This document shows positions 23,842 through 31,854 of a DNA stretch of 37,438 nucleotides, piece after piece (position 1 is the first letter of the stretch; each line of letters opens with the position of its first letter). The notes beneath the pieces are model-generated. The model worked only from the letters and a program-made list of their open reading frames with translations. It was not told where the DNA came from and did no database searches. This DNA is from Telmatospirillum sp. (lineage in GTDB: Bacteria > Pseudomonadota > Alphaproteobacteria > Rhodospirillales > Magnetospirillaceae): positions 1 to 37,438 of the forward strand of contig WASQ01000145.1 of NCBI GenBank assembly GCA_009712185.1, in the 5' to 3' direction. The position numbers and the translations under genes are program-made.

Positions 23842-24962
23842 CGCGTCCCCCCCGCGGACCCGCCGGCCGGCGCGCTGCCGTCCTCCGCCGCCTCCGCCAT
23901 CAGGCGGACCTTCTGTCCGGGATGCAGTTTCTGGATGCCGGCCGTTACGACAAGCGCTCCATCCGGGATGCCGCCGGGCCCGCCATCCAGCAGGACGCGG
24001 TCAGGGTCGACCTGGATCAGGGAGACTTTGACCAGGGAAACCGTCATCGACTCACGGCCGACGATCCAGACCGCGGGTTTTCCCCCTTCCTGGAACAGCG
24101 CCGCCGCCGGCAGCGCGACGACCGGATGCGCCCCCGCCTGGATGCGGCCCACCGCCGTCATGCCAAGACGCATGGCGGTCGGTGCGTCGGGCAGCGCCAC
24201 CTTGATGGTGTAGGTCCGGGTGACCGGATCGGCGCTCGGGGCAACCTCGGTGATGCGGCCGGACGTCCGGATGTCGGGATTGTCGAGCAGCCAGACATCG
24301 ACCTGCCGCTCGCCCTCGATGCGGGCCATCGCGCTCTCCGCAATCGAAAAGACGGCATCCTTGCGGTCCAGGCGGGCCAACCTGATCACCATCTGGCCCG
24401 CAGCAACCACCTGTCCGGCCTCTGCACCCAGGGCCGTCACCACTCCGTCCTCGGGCGCGCGAAGCCAGGCATATCCCAACTGATCATGCGCCAGTTGAAC
24501 ACGCGCCTTCGCCGCAGCCAGAGTGGCGGCGGACGTGTCCCTCGCCTGCAACGCGGCGTCATAGGCGGCCTGCGTGGACCAGCCGTCGCGGCGCAACTGA
24601 CGCTGACGCCGTTCCTCGGCATCGGTCCGCGTGAATCCCGCCTCCGCGGACCGCACATCGGCCAGGGCGGCAAGCAACTGATTGCGCTGGTCCCGCTCGT
24701 CGAGATGGGCGATCACGTCACCCTTGCGAACCACGCTTCCCAGCAAGGACAGGCGCGATTCGATACGGCCGGCAATCTTGAACCCCAGGTCGCTTTCGAA
24801 ATGGGGCCTGATCTCGCCAACCTGGGTCGGCAGATCCGAAAGCATCTGCCTCTGGACGGTCTGGGTCCGGACCGGCCTGACCTCTTCGGCCGTCGGGGCC
24901 GGCTTGTCACAAGCGGCAAGCCAAAACGCGGCCAGCACCACGACCCACGGAAAAGTCCTCAC
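23838..24962 (-). CDS. RND efflux periplasmic adaptor (membrane fusion lipoprotein)
   Basis: This 374-residue HlyD/AcrA-family protein has a lipoprotein signal with lipobox LAAC (Cys18), so it is anchored to the periplasmic face of the inner membrane. A beta-barrel/lipoyl half (FKIAGRIESRLSLLGSVVRKGD, about 61-82) precedes a helical hairpin (about 85-165), the second lipoyl half (LRAPEDGVVTALGAEAG) and the membrane-proximal domain. It would bridge the RND pump and an outer-membrane channel. The start is GTG (24960-24962) with AAGGAG 8 nt upstream. It lies 3 bp after the TetR stop and overlaps the pump start, so TetR, adaptor and pump form a single operon. Confidence 0.92.
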   Translation of the reverse strand: MRTFPWVVVLAAFWLAACDKPAPTAEEVRPVRTQTVQRQMLSDLPTQVGEIRPHFESDLGFKIAGRIESRLSLLGSVVRKGDVIAHLDERDQRNQLLAALADVRSAEAGFTRTDAEERRQRQLRRDGWSTQAAYDAALQARDTSAATLAAAKARVQLAHDQLGYAWLRAPEDGVVTALGAEAGQVVAAGQMVIRLARLDRKDAVFSIAESAMARIEGERQVDVWLLDNPDIRTSGRITEVAPSADPVTRTYTIKVALPDAPTAMRLGMTAVGRIQAGAHPVVALPAAALFQEGGKPAVWIVGRESMTVSLVKVSLIQVDPDRVLLDGGPGGIPDGALVVTAGIQKLHPGQKVRLMAEAAEDGSAPAGGSAGGTR

Positions 24963-24965
24963 CTG

Positions 24966-25586
24966 TCACACTCCTTGATGGCCGCCCGCGATAAGTCCGC
25001 GCATGGCGGTCTCGATCATGGTGTCGATCAGCAGCTTGGGATCTTCGAAGGGAAAAGCGCGGCAGGTGATCAGCAGCGCCGCCACGCCATGGATGGCAGA
25101 CCATAGAGTCTGAGCCACCAGATCGGGATTGTTGAGACGGAAGCGCCCCTGGGCAATGGCCTCGGCAGACCGCTCCCGCAGCAGATGGTAGGCGATCCGA
25201 GTCTCATCTATCGACTGAAAGTCGGCGTCCAACACATCGGAATCAATCATGAAAAGCAGTCGGAATCGAATCGGCTGTTCCAATGCGAAATCCGCGTAGG
25301 CCTTTGCCAACCGGGGCAGAACAGCAATCGGATCGGGTTCCTGGCGCGACAGGTCGCACAATTTCGCCTGCAGATCGTCCAGTGCCCCCCGCCACAAGGC
25401 GCGGATCAGATCGAGTTTCGCCGGGAAATAGGCATAGAGAGCCGATGCGGCCAGACCAACGCGGGCACCGATCGCCCGCATCGACACGGCCTCGATTCCG
25501 TCGCTGTCGAACAGCTCCTGGGCCGCCTTCAGAATTCGCTGGCGGACCTGCTCACGTTCCTGCTCGCTTTGTGGCAGCCGGGGCAT
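24966..25586 (-). CDS. TetR/AcrR family regulator of the efflux operon
   Basis: The 206-residue protein has an N-terminal TetR domain: EREQVRQRILKAAQELFDSDG, then the helix-turn-helix SMRAIGARVGLAASALYAYFPAK. The C-terminal ligand domain ends with a segment typical of AcrR-like regulators (HGVAALLITCRAFPFEDP). The ATG at 25584-25586 is preceded by GGGAGG 5 nt away; the in-frame ATG at 25601 lacks a ribosome-binding site. It is the first gene of the operon with the adaptor and pump, and a 33-bp inverted repeat lies 30 bp upstream. It most likely represses its own operon until a pump substrate binds. Confidence 0.92.
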   Translation of the reverse strand: MPRLPQSEQEREQVRQRILKAAQELFDSDGIEAVSMRAIGARVGLAASALYAYFPAKLDLIRALWRGALDDLQAKLCDLSRQEPDPIAVLPRLAKAYADFALEQPIRFRLLFMIDSDVLDADFQSIDETRIAYHLLRERSAEAIAQGRFRLNNPDLVAQTLWSAIHGVAALLITCRAFPFEDPKLLIDTMIETAMRGLIAGGHQGV

Positions 25587-25615
25587 TCCGCCCTCCCTCA
25601 TTGCCGGAAGTTCAA

Positions 25616-25648
25616 TTACAGAACGCGTTTAGTGAACGTGTTCTGTAA
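25616..25648. promoter_or_regulatory. 33-bp inverted repeat, probable TetR operator
   Basis: TTACAGAACGCGTT (25616-25629) and AACGTGTTCTGTAA (25635-25648) are inverted copies with one mismatch around a 5-bp spacer. The site lies just upstream of the TetR-adaptor-pump operon. Its length and symmetry match operators of AcrR/TtgR-type repressors, and it would overlap the promoter. Confidence 0.75.
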
Positions 25649-25705
25649 ACAATGATGCAACTCCGCGCGCGGTCTGTCAACACCGCATCCCCGACGACAC
25701 CGGGA

Positions 25706-26506
25706 TCAATCCTCGAAGGAAGCGTTCCAGCCGCAGGCAGTCAGAGCGGCGGTCATATGTGGAGGCGGCGGCGCGGTCGCCTCCACGGGCGGGCGATCCA
25801 CCCAATAGGGAACGACGATCCGCCGGGACAGAAGATGCAACGGTTCCTGAACGCCGCCGCCATAGACAGGATCCCCGAGAATCGGACAATCCAATCCGGT
25901 TGCGCAATGAACGCGGATCTGATGGGTCCGCCCCGACTGCGGATGCAGTTCCAACCAGGACAGCCGGCCATTCCCGCCCAGGCGGCGCCACAGCGTCCGC
26001 GCCGGCTGCCCCGCGGCGTCCCCCACCATTTTCCATCCGGCCGGACCTGTTATCTTCCGCAGGGGAAGTGAGATCTCGCCCTCCTCCTCCGATGGAGTCC
26101 CGGCCACCACGGCCCAATAGGTCTTCTGCACCGCGCCGGCACCAAAAAGCCGGCCGAGGCGGCTCAAAGCCTTGTCATGGCGGGCCAGCACCAGACAGCC
26201 GGCGGTATCGCGGTCCAGACGGTGGGCCAGCCTGGGCGCGCACCTCCCATCGAACCGGAGGTCTTCCAGCCATGCCTCGAGATGAACCGGCGTTCGGGGC
26301 CCGCCATGGACGGCCAGCCCCGCCGGCTTGTTCAGGATAATGATATTGGCGTCGCGATAGAGACTTCGCGCGGCCAGACCATCGCGAAGACGGACATCCG
26401 TTGCCGTCACCCCGTCGCCACCGCCCCGCGGCGCCGGGACCACCGCCCGGCTCCGCCGGCCTGTGATCCTCCGCTCCGGTTTCTGCGTCCGCTTCACAAG
26501 GTCCAT
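25706..26506 (-). CDS. RluA family pseudouridine synthase (first of two)
   Basis: This protein of 266 residues isomerises uridine to pseudouridine in rRNA or tRNA. The catalytic motif HRLDRDTAG (95-103, Asp98) and the RTHQIRVH segment are intact; there is no S4 domain. The N-terminal 35 residues are basic and Pro/Arg-rich. The chosen ATG at 26504-26506 is uncertain: no start here has an ideal ribosome-binding site, and the frame stays open to an ATG at 26587. A second, related enzyme is encoded at 28729-29538. The target uridine cannot be read from sequence. It precedes the efflux operon on the same strand, but that operon has its own promoter. Confidence 0.85.
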   Translation of the reverse strand: MDLVKRTQKPERRITGRRSRAVVPAPRGGGDGVTATDVRLRDGLAARSLYRDANIIILNKPAGLAVHGGPRTPVHLEAWLEDLRFDGRCAPRLAHRLDRDTAGCLVLARHDKALSRLGRLFGAGAVQKTYWAVVAGTPSEEEGEISLPLRKITGPAGWKMVGDAAGQPARTLWRRLGGNGRLSWLELHPQSGRTHQIRVHCATGLDCPILGDPVYGGGVQEPLHLLSRRIVVPYWVDRPPVEATAPPPPHMTAALTACGWNASFED

Positions 26507-26779
26507 CCCTTTCGTCCCATGGTTCCCGTCATCGCTCGCGGCGCCGGACGGCGATGGGACCATATCGGGATTTCGCCATCCCGTCATGACCCGGCCGTGA
26601 ATCCGGGGACCTGGATCGAAAGGAACGCAATGCTCACCGTCAATCCGCGACCGATGGAAAAAGTCAACGCTTCCAGTTCATCAAAGAACAGCAGTTGGTT
26701 TCAGTCAGGCACCATCATATAACCCCCGTCAAGACGCCCGACGCGTCGCCCCTCCCCAGTCCCGAAGTCCGGAGCCGCA

Positions 26780-27658
26780 ATGACAACAGCCCATTCCACC
26801 GGAAGCCAGGCCGGCTCGACCGCCTTGGCGGTAGGCGCATTGCTGCTGGCCATGGCGACGGTCCAGTCGGGAGCGGCGATCGCCAAGACGCTTTTCGCCG
26901 CCGCCGGACCGGAGGGGGTGACAGCCTTGCGGACCGGCTTCGCGGCCATCATGCTCTGCGCCCTCCAACGCCCCTGGCGGGGGCCGGGTCTGTCATCGGG
27001 CCGATTCGGGATTCTCGTGGCCTATGGCGCCTCGCTCGGGGTGATGAATCTGCTTTTCTATTGGTCTTTGCTGCGCCTGCCCCTGGGAGTGGCGGTCACG
27101 ATCGAACTGGTGGGCCCCCTTACCCTCTCCCTTCTCCACTCCCGCCGCAGGGCCGATCTTTTCTGGCTGGGCCTTGCTGCCGCGGGCCTGGCCTGCCTCG
27201 CCCCTCTCGGCCGCATCAGCTCCGGGATCGATCACAAGGGCGCATTGTTCGCCCTGGGCGCAGGGGCATGTTGGGCTCTTTACATTGAGTTCGGACACCG
27301 GGCCGCCCGCGTGGTGCCCCCTGGCCGTGCCAGCGCAATCGGCATGGCCGTCGCCGCGGCGGTCACTCTCCCCTTCGGCTTTCTTAAGGCCGGCGCCGCC
27401 TTGTCGGTTCCCTCAATCCTGATCTCAGGTCTTCTGGTCGCGCTTTTGTCCAGCGCGATCCCCTATTCCCTTGAAATAAAAGCATTGCGCCGCCTGCCAC
27501 CACGGACCTTCGGGGTGCTGATGAGCCTGGAGCCGGCAATGGCCGCCCTCGCGGGCGTTCTGTTCCTGGGGGAGCGGCTGGCTGCCGGACACGCCACCGC
27601 CATCGTCCTGGTCATCGTGGCGTCCGCAGGCGCCACCCTCACCACCGCGAGACGATAG
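26780..27658 (+). CDS. EamA/DMT family exporter, RhtA-like
   Basis: The 292-residue membrane protein has ten hydrophobic helices in two EamA repeats. The closest remembered group is RhtA, the threonine/homoserine exporter: TVQSGAAIAKTLFAAAGPEGVTALRTGFA (about 27-55), LGVAVTIELVGPL, and the second half ending ALRRLPPRTFGVLMSLEPAMAALAGVLFLGE. It would export amino acids or related metabolites. ATG 26780 follows CGGAG by 6 nt. It is divergent from the RluA gene and convergent with the PanE-like gene. Substrate is inferred from family only. Confidence 0.88.
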   Translation: MTTAHSTGSQAGSTALAVGALLLAMATVQSGAAIAKTLFAAAGPEGVTALRTGFAAIMLCALQRPWRGPGLSSGRFGILVAYGASLGVMNLLFYWSLLRLPLGVAVTIELVGPLTLSLLHSRRRADLFWLGLAAAGLACLAPLGRISSGIDHKGALFALGAGACWALYIEFGHRAARVVPPGRASAIGMAVAAAVTLPFGFLKAGAALSVPSILISGLLVALLSSAIPYSLEIKALRRLPPRTFGVLMSLEPAMAALAGVLFLGERLAAGHATAIVLVIVASAGATLTTARR

Positions 27659-27805
27659 AGACCTGTATTTTTAAATCCCCTCCCGGGCGCGGGCATCCGC
27701 CTGACGCGGCCCCAAGGACCGCTGGCAACCTGCGTCAGGGCTGGCCCCCGATAGGGCGTTTGCACGTCCTCCTGAGGCCATCGGACATGGGGACCGCGAC
27801 CGGCG

Positions 27806-28741
27806 TCAGGCCCGGCGCACGGTTTCCCGCTGGCGGCGGGCCTCGTAGGCCTTGAGATGGAGATAGGCAAGCTTCAGGAGAGGAATCCCGAGCCCGGCCG
27901 CCTGCCCCCGGCGCAGAAGATCTCCAATGACATGATCGGCCTCAATGGGACCGCCCTTTTCAAGGTCGCGCAGCATCGACGCGGACATCGGCGATCCCGC
28001 CATGGTGAGTTGCGTGCGCGCGTTCTCCAGAACTTTGGGCCGAGCTCCATGCCCGGCCGCCTCGGCCACCGACTGGGTCTCCGCGAGCAGGCTCATGACG
28101 GTGTCCACGCCACCGGCCACAACGATATCACCGACCGCCGCGCGCATCAGACAGGTCGACGCGGCAAGCGTCGACAGGAACACCCATTTTTCCCACATTT
28201 CCTGAATAATCACGTCGCTGGCACGGGTATCGGCGGAGATCTCCGCGAAAATCCCGGCCAGTTCGTTGACACGATCGCTGGCATGGCCATCCCGCTCGCC
28301 AAAGACCAGCATATGCAGATCATTCAGATGGTGGATCACGCCGTCCGCGTCGAGCGTCGAGGCGATGGCGCAGAAGCCGCCCAGAACATGTCCGGATCCG
28401 AAACGCTCCTCCAGAACGTCAAGATGCCGCATGCCGTTCAGCAGCGGTAAAATGGCGGTCTGCGGTCCGATGGCGGGAGCGACGCTGGCGATGGCCCCAT
28501 CCAGGTCATAGGCCTTGCAACTGAGGATGACGACATCCCACGGTGTGGAGATATCCTCGGAAAGAATGGTCGGCGCCGCCACCGCGATGTCGCCGTGTGG
28601 GCTTTTAACCACCAGCCCACGGGCCGCCAGTTGCTCCGCGCGCCTCGGACGCACCAGGAATGTGACGTCCTTCCCGGCCTCCAGAAGCCGCGCGCCGAAA
28701 TAGCCGCCGGTCGCGCCGGCACCAACGATCAGGATGCGCAT
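27806..28741 (-). CDS. 2-dehydropantoate 2-reductase family protein (PanE/ApbA)
   Basis: The 311-residue cytoplasmic protein has the N-terminal NADP-binding motif GAGATGG (7-13) and the ketopantoate-reductase layout: LSCKAYDL with the conserved Lys, LPLLNGM, then the helical C-terminal domain with EMWEKWVFLSTLAASTCLMRA. It would reduce ketopantoate to pantoate for coenzyme A synthesis. Bacteria often carry several PanE-like paralogues of other specificity, so the symbol is not assigned. The ATG at 28739-28741 has AAGGAGG about 10 nt upstream, inside the end of the RluA-like gene; the two reading frames overlap by 13 bp and are probably coupled. Confidence 0.88.
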   Translation of the reverse strand: MRILIVGAGATGGYFGARLLEAGKDVTFLVRPRRAEQLAARGLVVKSPHGDIAVAAPTILSEDISTPWDVVILSCKAYDLDGAIASVAPAIGPQTAILPLLNGMRHLDVLEERFGSGHVLGGFCAIASTLDADGVIHHLNDLHMLVFGERDGHASDRVNELAGIFAEISADTRASDVIIQEMWEKWVFLSTLAASTCLMRAAVGDIVVAGGVDTVMSLLAETQSVAEAAGHGARPKVLENARTQLTMAGSPMSASMLRDLEKGGPIEADHVIGDLLRRGQAAGLGIPLLKLAYLHLKAYEARRQRETVRRA

Positions 28742-29538
28742 TCGGCTTTTTCCTCCTTCTGTTCTTTTTGACGATCCGTTCGTGGACGCCCGCCGGCGGC
28801 ATTGCCCGGACGTTCGCCCGTCCAACCGCAGGCGGCCAGCAACTCGGCCATATGCGGAGCCACCGGAGCGGTCACCATAATCGCTGGTTTGCGGGGATAA
28901 AGTGGAATCCGGATGGAGCGGGCGTGAAGATGCAGCCGTGGCGCCAACAGGTCCGCAGTCCCCTTGCCATAGACCCGGTCTCCAACGATCGGACAACCAA
29001 TAGAGGCCAGGTGGACCCGGATCTGATGTGTCCTGCCGGTCCGGGGATGGCATTCGATCCACGACAGCCGGTCGGTCCGGCCAAGAAGACGCCAGTCGGT
29101 AATCGACTGTTGTCCCCTGGGATCCACCTTCATATGCCACCCGTAGGTCGCGTTGATCTTTCCGAGGGGGCGATCGATACGCCCTTCCTCGCCCGGAGGA
29201 TGCCCGACCACAACCGCCCAATAGGTCTTTTCGACCCGGCCGTTGGCGAACAGCGCGCCCAGCCGCTTCAGCGCCTGTTTATGGCGTCCGAACACCAGAC
29301 AACCCGATGTGTCGCGGTCGAGACGATGGGCCAGTTCCGGCACAAAGGGCAGGCCGAACCGCAAATGGTCGAGGAACTGCCCAAGATGCACGCTTTTCTT
29401 CCCACCGGCATGAACGGCCAGTCCCGAGGGTTTGTCGAGAACCAGCATCAGGGCATCGCGGAAGAGAATGCGGGCCTGAAGCTCCTCAGGAGTGATGGCC
29501 TCCGGATCGTCCACCGCCGGTAAAAAAACATCTGTCAT
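28729..29538 (-). CDS. RluA family pseudouridine synthase (second of two)
   Basis: This 269-residue enzyme has the catalytic HRLDRDTSG (71-79, Asp74) and RTHQIRVHLA motifs. It shares clear stretches with the protein encoded at 25706-26506: KPSGLAVH, EKTYWAVV, GRTHQIRVH and the C-terminal PHMAELLAACGW against PHMTAALTACGW. The last 25 residues are a Lys/Glu-rich tail that overlaps the start of the PanE-like gene. The ATG at 29536-29538 is chosen because it gives a normal N-terminus; its ribosome-binding site is weak (GAAAGG about 13 nt away). The target RNA is unknown. Confidence 0.87.
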   Translation of the reverse strand: MTDVFLPAVDDPEAITPEELQARILFRDALMLVLDKPSGLAVHAGGKKSVHLGQFLDHLRFGLPFVPELAHRLDRDTSGCLVFGRHKQALKRLGALFANGRVEKTYWAVVVGHPPGEEGRIDRPLGKINATYGWHMKVDPRGQQSITDWRLLGRTDRLSWIECHPRTGRTHQIRVHLASIGCPIVGDRVYGKGTADLLAPRLHLHARSIRIPLYPRKPAIMVTAPVAPHMAELLAACGWTGERPGNAAGGRPRTDRQKEQKEEKAECAS

Positions 29539-29617
29539 CGACTGTTTGCTGCCTTTCGCGTCGCCCCAGCCCTGACGGGGCATTCCCCGGGGACCTGTTG
29601 ATCAATGACCTGACCAG

Positions 29618-29799
29618 CAGGCCTCAAGCCCCAGCAGAGTTTGAATCCGCTGGAACGCAGTGAAAGCATCCTAAGAACCCCCAAACCCGGGGCGATCACT
29701 TCGCGACAGGCCTTAAGCCCGAGCGGCGCTTGAGCCCGCTGGAGCGGAGCGGAAGCGCTGCATAAAGCCCAAGGGTCTGAAGCGATCACTTCGCGACAG
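29618..29799. repeat. Two tandem copies of an approximately 90-bp repeat, the second entering the GST gene
   Basis: Copy A (29618-29706) and copy B (29707-29799) both begin CAGGCCTyAAGCCC and both end GCGATCACTTCGCGACAG, with about 70 percent identity between. The offset is 89-90 bp. Copy B runs over the last codons of the glutathione transferase gene, so the same 18-bp tail that encodes its C-terminus is repeated downstream without coding. The shared tail is partly palindromic (GCGA...TCGC). Confidence 0.65.
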
Positions 29800-30496
29800 A
29801 CCCGCCAACGGTTTTCGCCGTCTGGCCGAACAGGATCTTCCGGCTCTCCTCGGTGACGGTCGGATGAGTTCGGTAGGAATCGCCCTTTTCATAGGCACGG
29901 CGGGGCGCAGGACGGGCCTTGATGGTGGCGAGCCAGCGCTTCAGATTGGGGAAGTCATCGATGACCTGTCCCTGGCGTTCCCACAACAGGATCCAGGGAT
30001 AGCACGCCATGTCCGCGATCGAATAGCTGCCGGCAATAAAATCCCGGCCTTCGAGTTGTCCGTTCAACACACCATAGAGACGGTTGGTCTCTTTCACATA
30101 GCGATCGATCGCGTAGGGGATTTTTTCCGGCGCATATTGGCTGAAATGATGGTTCTGGCCCGCCATCGGCCCCAGGCCCGCCACCTGCCAGAACAACCAT
30201 TCCAGGACCGTTTTGCGCCCGCGGATATCCGAAGGAAGGAACTGTCCGTACTTCTCCGCGAGATAGAGAAGAATCGCCCCGGATTCAAACAGCGATACCG
30301 GTTCCCCCCCGTCGGCCGGCGCGTGGTCGACGATCGCCGGCATCCGGTTGTTCGGGGAAATCCGCAGAAACTCAGGCTTAAACTGTTCCCCCGCGGATAT
30401 GTCTACAGGTAGAATACGATACTCAACATTCGCCTCTTCGAGGAACAATGTGATTTTGTGACCATTGGGTGTCGGCCAGAAATGAAGATCGATCAT
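29786..30496 (-). CDS. Glutathione S-transferase, YfcG-like (nu class) disulfide reductase
   Basis: The 236-residue cytoplasmic protein has an N-terminal thioredoxin-like GST domain with TPNGHKITLFLEEA (9-22), the hallmark of the YfcG/YghU group, and ISPNNRMPAIVDH (about 46-58) binding glutathione. The C-terminal helical domain contains LFWQVAGLGPMAGQNHHFSQYAPE. YfcG acts as a glutathione-dependent disulfide-bond reductase rather than a classical transferase. The ATG at 30494-30496 follows AAAGG by 7 nt; a longer frame to 30661 is not GST-like. The stop codon lies inside a tandem repeat. Confidence 0.9.
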   Translation of the reverse strand: MIDLHFWPTPNGHKITLFLEEANVEYRILPVDISAGEQFKPEFLRISPNNRMPAIVDHAPADGGEPVSLFESGAILLYLAEKYGQFLPSDIRGRKTVLEWLFWQVAGLGPMAGQNHHFSQYAPEKIPYAIDRYVKETNRLYGVLNGQLEGRDFIAGSYSIADMACYPWILLWERQGQVIDDFPNLKRWLATIKARPAPRRAYEKGDSYRTHPTVTEESRKILFGQTAKTVGGSVAK

Positions 30497-30740
30497 GGTC
30501 TGCCTTTCACGTTGGAGTGCGTCCGGTGACGGGACCCGCCCGCGGCGGACCGGATGACCATGGCAGTCATCCCGCGCCTGCCGCCCCCGCCAGACCGGCA
30601 CTCCCCTGTCCGCAATCCGGGAGTGGGAACTGGCCGGATAGTAGGAAAAACGGCCCGGCACTTAAAGTGTCAATTCCCAGGAGTTTCCCCCAGGGAAATA
30701 AGAACTTTCGTCATACATTATATTTCTTAAGACCTATCTC

Positions 30741-31568
30741 ATGAGAGAGGTCCCCAGACGTCCCTCATCCCGGCGCCCGCGCTTGCCGCCCACAAGGCGC
30801 TCCCTCGGCGCCGCGATCATTTTTTTCGGGGCGTTTTTCCTGTGTGCCGCCCGTCCGGTGATCACACTCGGAACCTCGGCCTATTATCCCTACACCGGTG
30901 TCGATCTCCCCCGACAGGGCGTTGTGGCGGCCCTCGTCAACGCCGCCCTTTCCCACCAGGGTTACGACGTGCATATCGTCTTCCTGCCTTGGACCCGGGT
31001 GTTGACCGAGGTCCGGAACGGACGCTTCGACGGCATCTTCCCGGTCTGGCCGCTGACCGTCGAACGCAACGGCCTCGTGGGATCGCCCCCCTTGTTTCAG
31101 TCTGAACTGGGACTTTACGTCCGGGCGGGACAACGGCGACAGCCAAGCTCACTGGAAGGAATTCGGGGAAAGACCGTCGGCACGGTCCGGGCCTACGGCT
31201 ATCCCCTGGGTTTGCTGGACGGCATCCTGCGCGATGACGCGCCTGACGACCCGCACAACCTTATCAAGCTGGCCGATGGCCGGTTCGATCAGGCCTTGGA
31301 GGAGCATCTGGTCGCGGAATATCTGCTGCGAACACAACTTTCACATCTCGCCGGCAGGGTCATCTGGCAACCTCCGGGAATCGTCCGGCTCCCCCTGATG
31401 GTGGGTTTTTCCAAAGGAAAGCCCGGCCATGACCGCTATCTGAACGACCTCACCCAGGGACTCGAAGCCATCCGGAAGACCGGGGAATACGATCAACTCG
31501 TTGAAAGTAATATGGAATCCTGGCAGCTCGATTTGATTCGGCAACGCACCGACCCGGTCCCGCAATAG
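30741..31568 (+). CDS. Periplasmic substrate-binding protein, family 3 (orphan)
   Basis: The 275-residue protein has an Arg-rich N-terminus followed by a hydrophobic stretch (about 22-37), a signal peptide with probable cleavage near CAAR-P. The mature part has the type 2 periplasmic-binding fold of SBP_bac_3: [49 protein letters not shown] and [17 protein letters not shown]. Such proteins bind amino acids or similar small polar ligands. No ABC permease or ATPase gene is adjacent, so it may serve a distant transporter or act as a sensor partner. The ribosome-binding site before ATG 30741 is weak. Confidence 0.8.
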   Translation: MREVPRRPSSRRPRLPPTRRSLGAAIIFFGAFFLCAARPVITLGTSAYYPYTGVDLPRQGVVAALVNAALSHQGYDVHIVFLPWTRVLTEVRNGRFDGIFPVWPLTVERNGLVGSPPLFQSELGLYVRAGQRRQPSSLEGIRGKTVGTVRAYGYPLGLLDGILRDDAPDDPHNLIKLADGRFDQALEEHLVAEYLLRTQLSHLAGRVIWQPPGIVRLPLMVGFSKGKPGHDRYLNDLTQGLEAIRKTGEYDQLVESNMESWQLDLIRQRTDPVPQ

Positions 31569-31662
31569 CGCGATCCCGGCCCCGACCGGAGGAAGTGTCC
31601 GGTGGAAAAATGCCAATTCCATTGGAATATGGTGGTGTGGCGGTTATTACCTACTTTACTTA

Positions 31663-31693
31663 AGTGGTCAATTCATTTTACCATGCAACCACT
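31663..31693. promoter_or_regulatory. Inverted repeat upstream of lactate permease
   Basis: AGTGGT (31663-31668) and ACCACT (31688-31693) are inverted copies 19 bp apart in an AT-rich stretch. A second nearby palindrome, ATTCCA-T-TGGAAT, lies at 31616-31628. Either could bind the regulator of the permease gene; the match to the known LldR half-site TGGT/ACCA is only partial. Confidence 0.3.
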
Positions 31694-31854
31694 GGCTAGC
31701 CGAAGGCCACCCAAGGGGGAAACGATCCGGGCTCGTGCGACTCCCGCGCATTAGGGACGGACGCGCACAAAAAGGCAGTAATCCACGAAAAAAACGTGGC
31801 TGCCTGACGCCTGCATTCAATCCGACGGGCTCTCGGCCGACACGAGGAGCGATT

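Noticed and set aside
27690-27740. Terminator between the convergent exporter and PanE-like genes
   Set aside because: CCTGACGC/GCGTCAGG can form an 8-bp stem, but the loop is 24 nt and no T-run follows in either direction.
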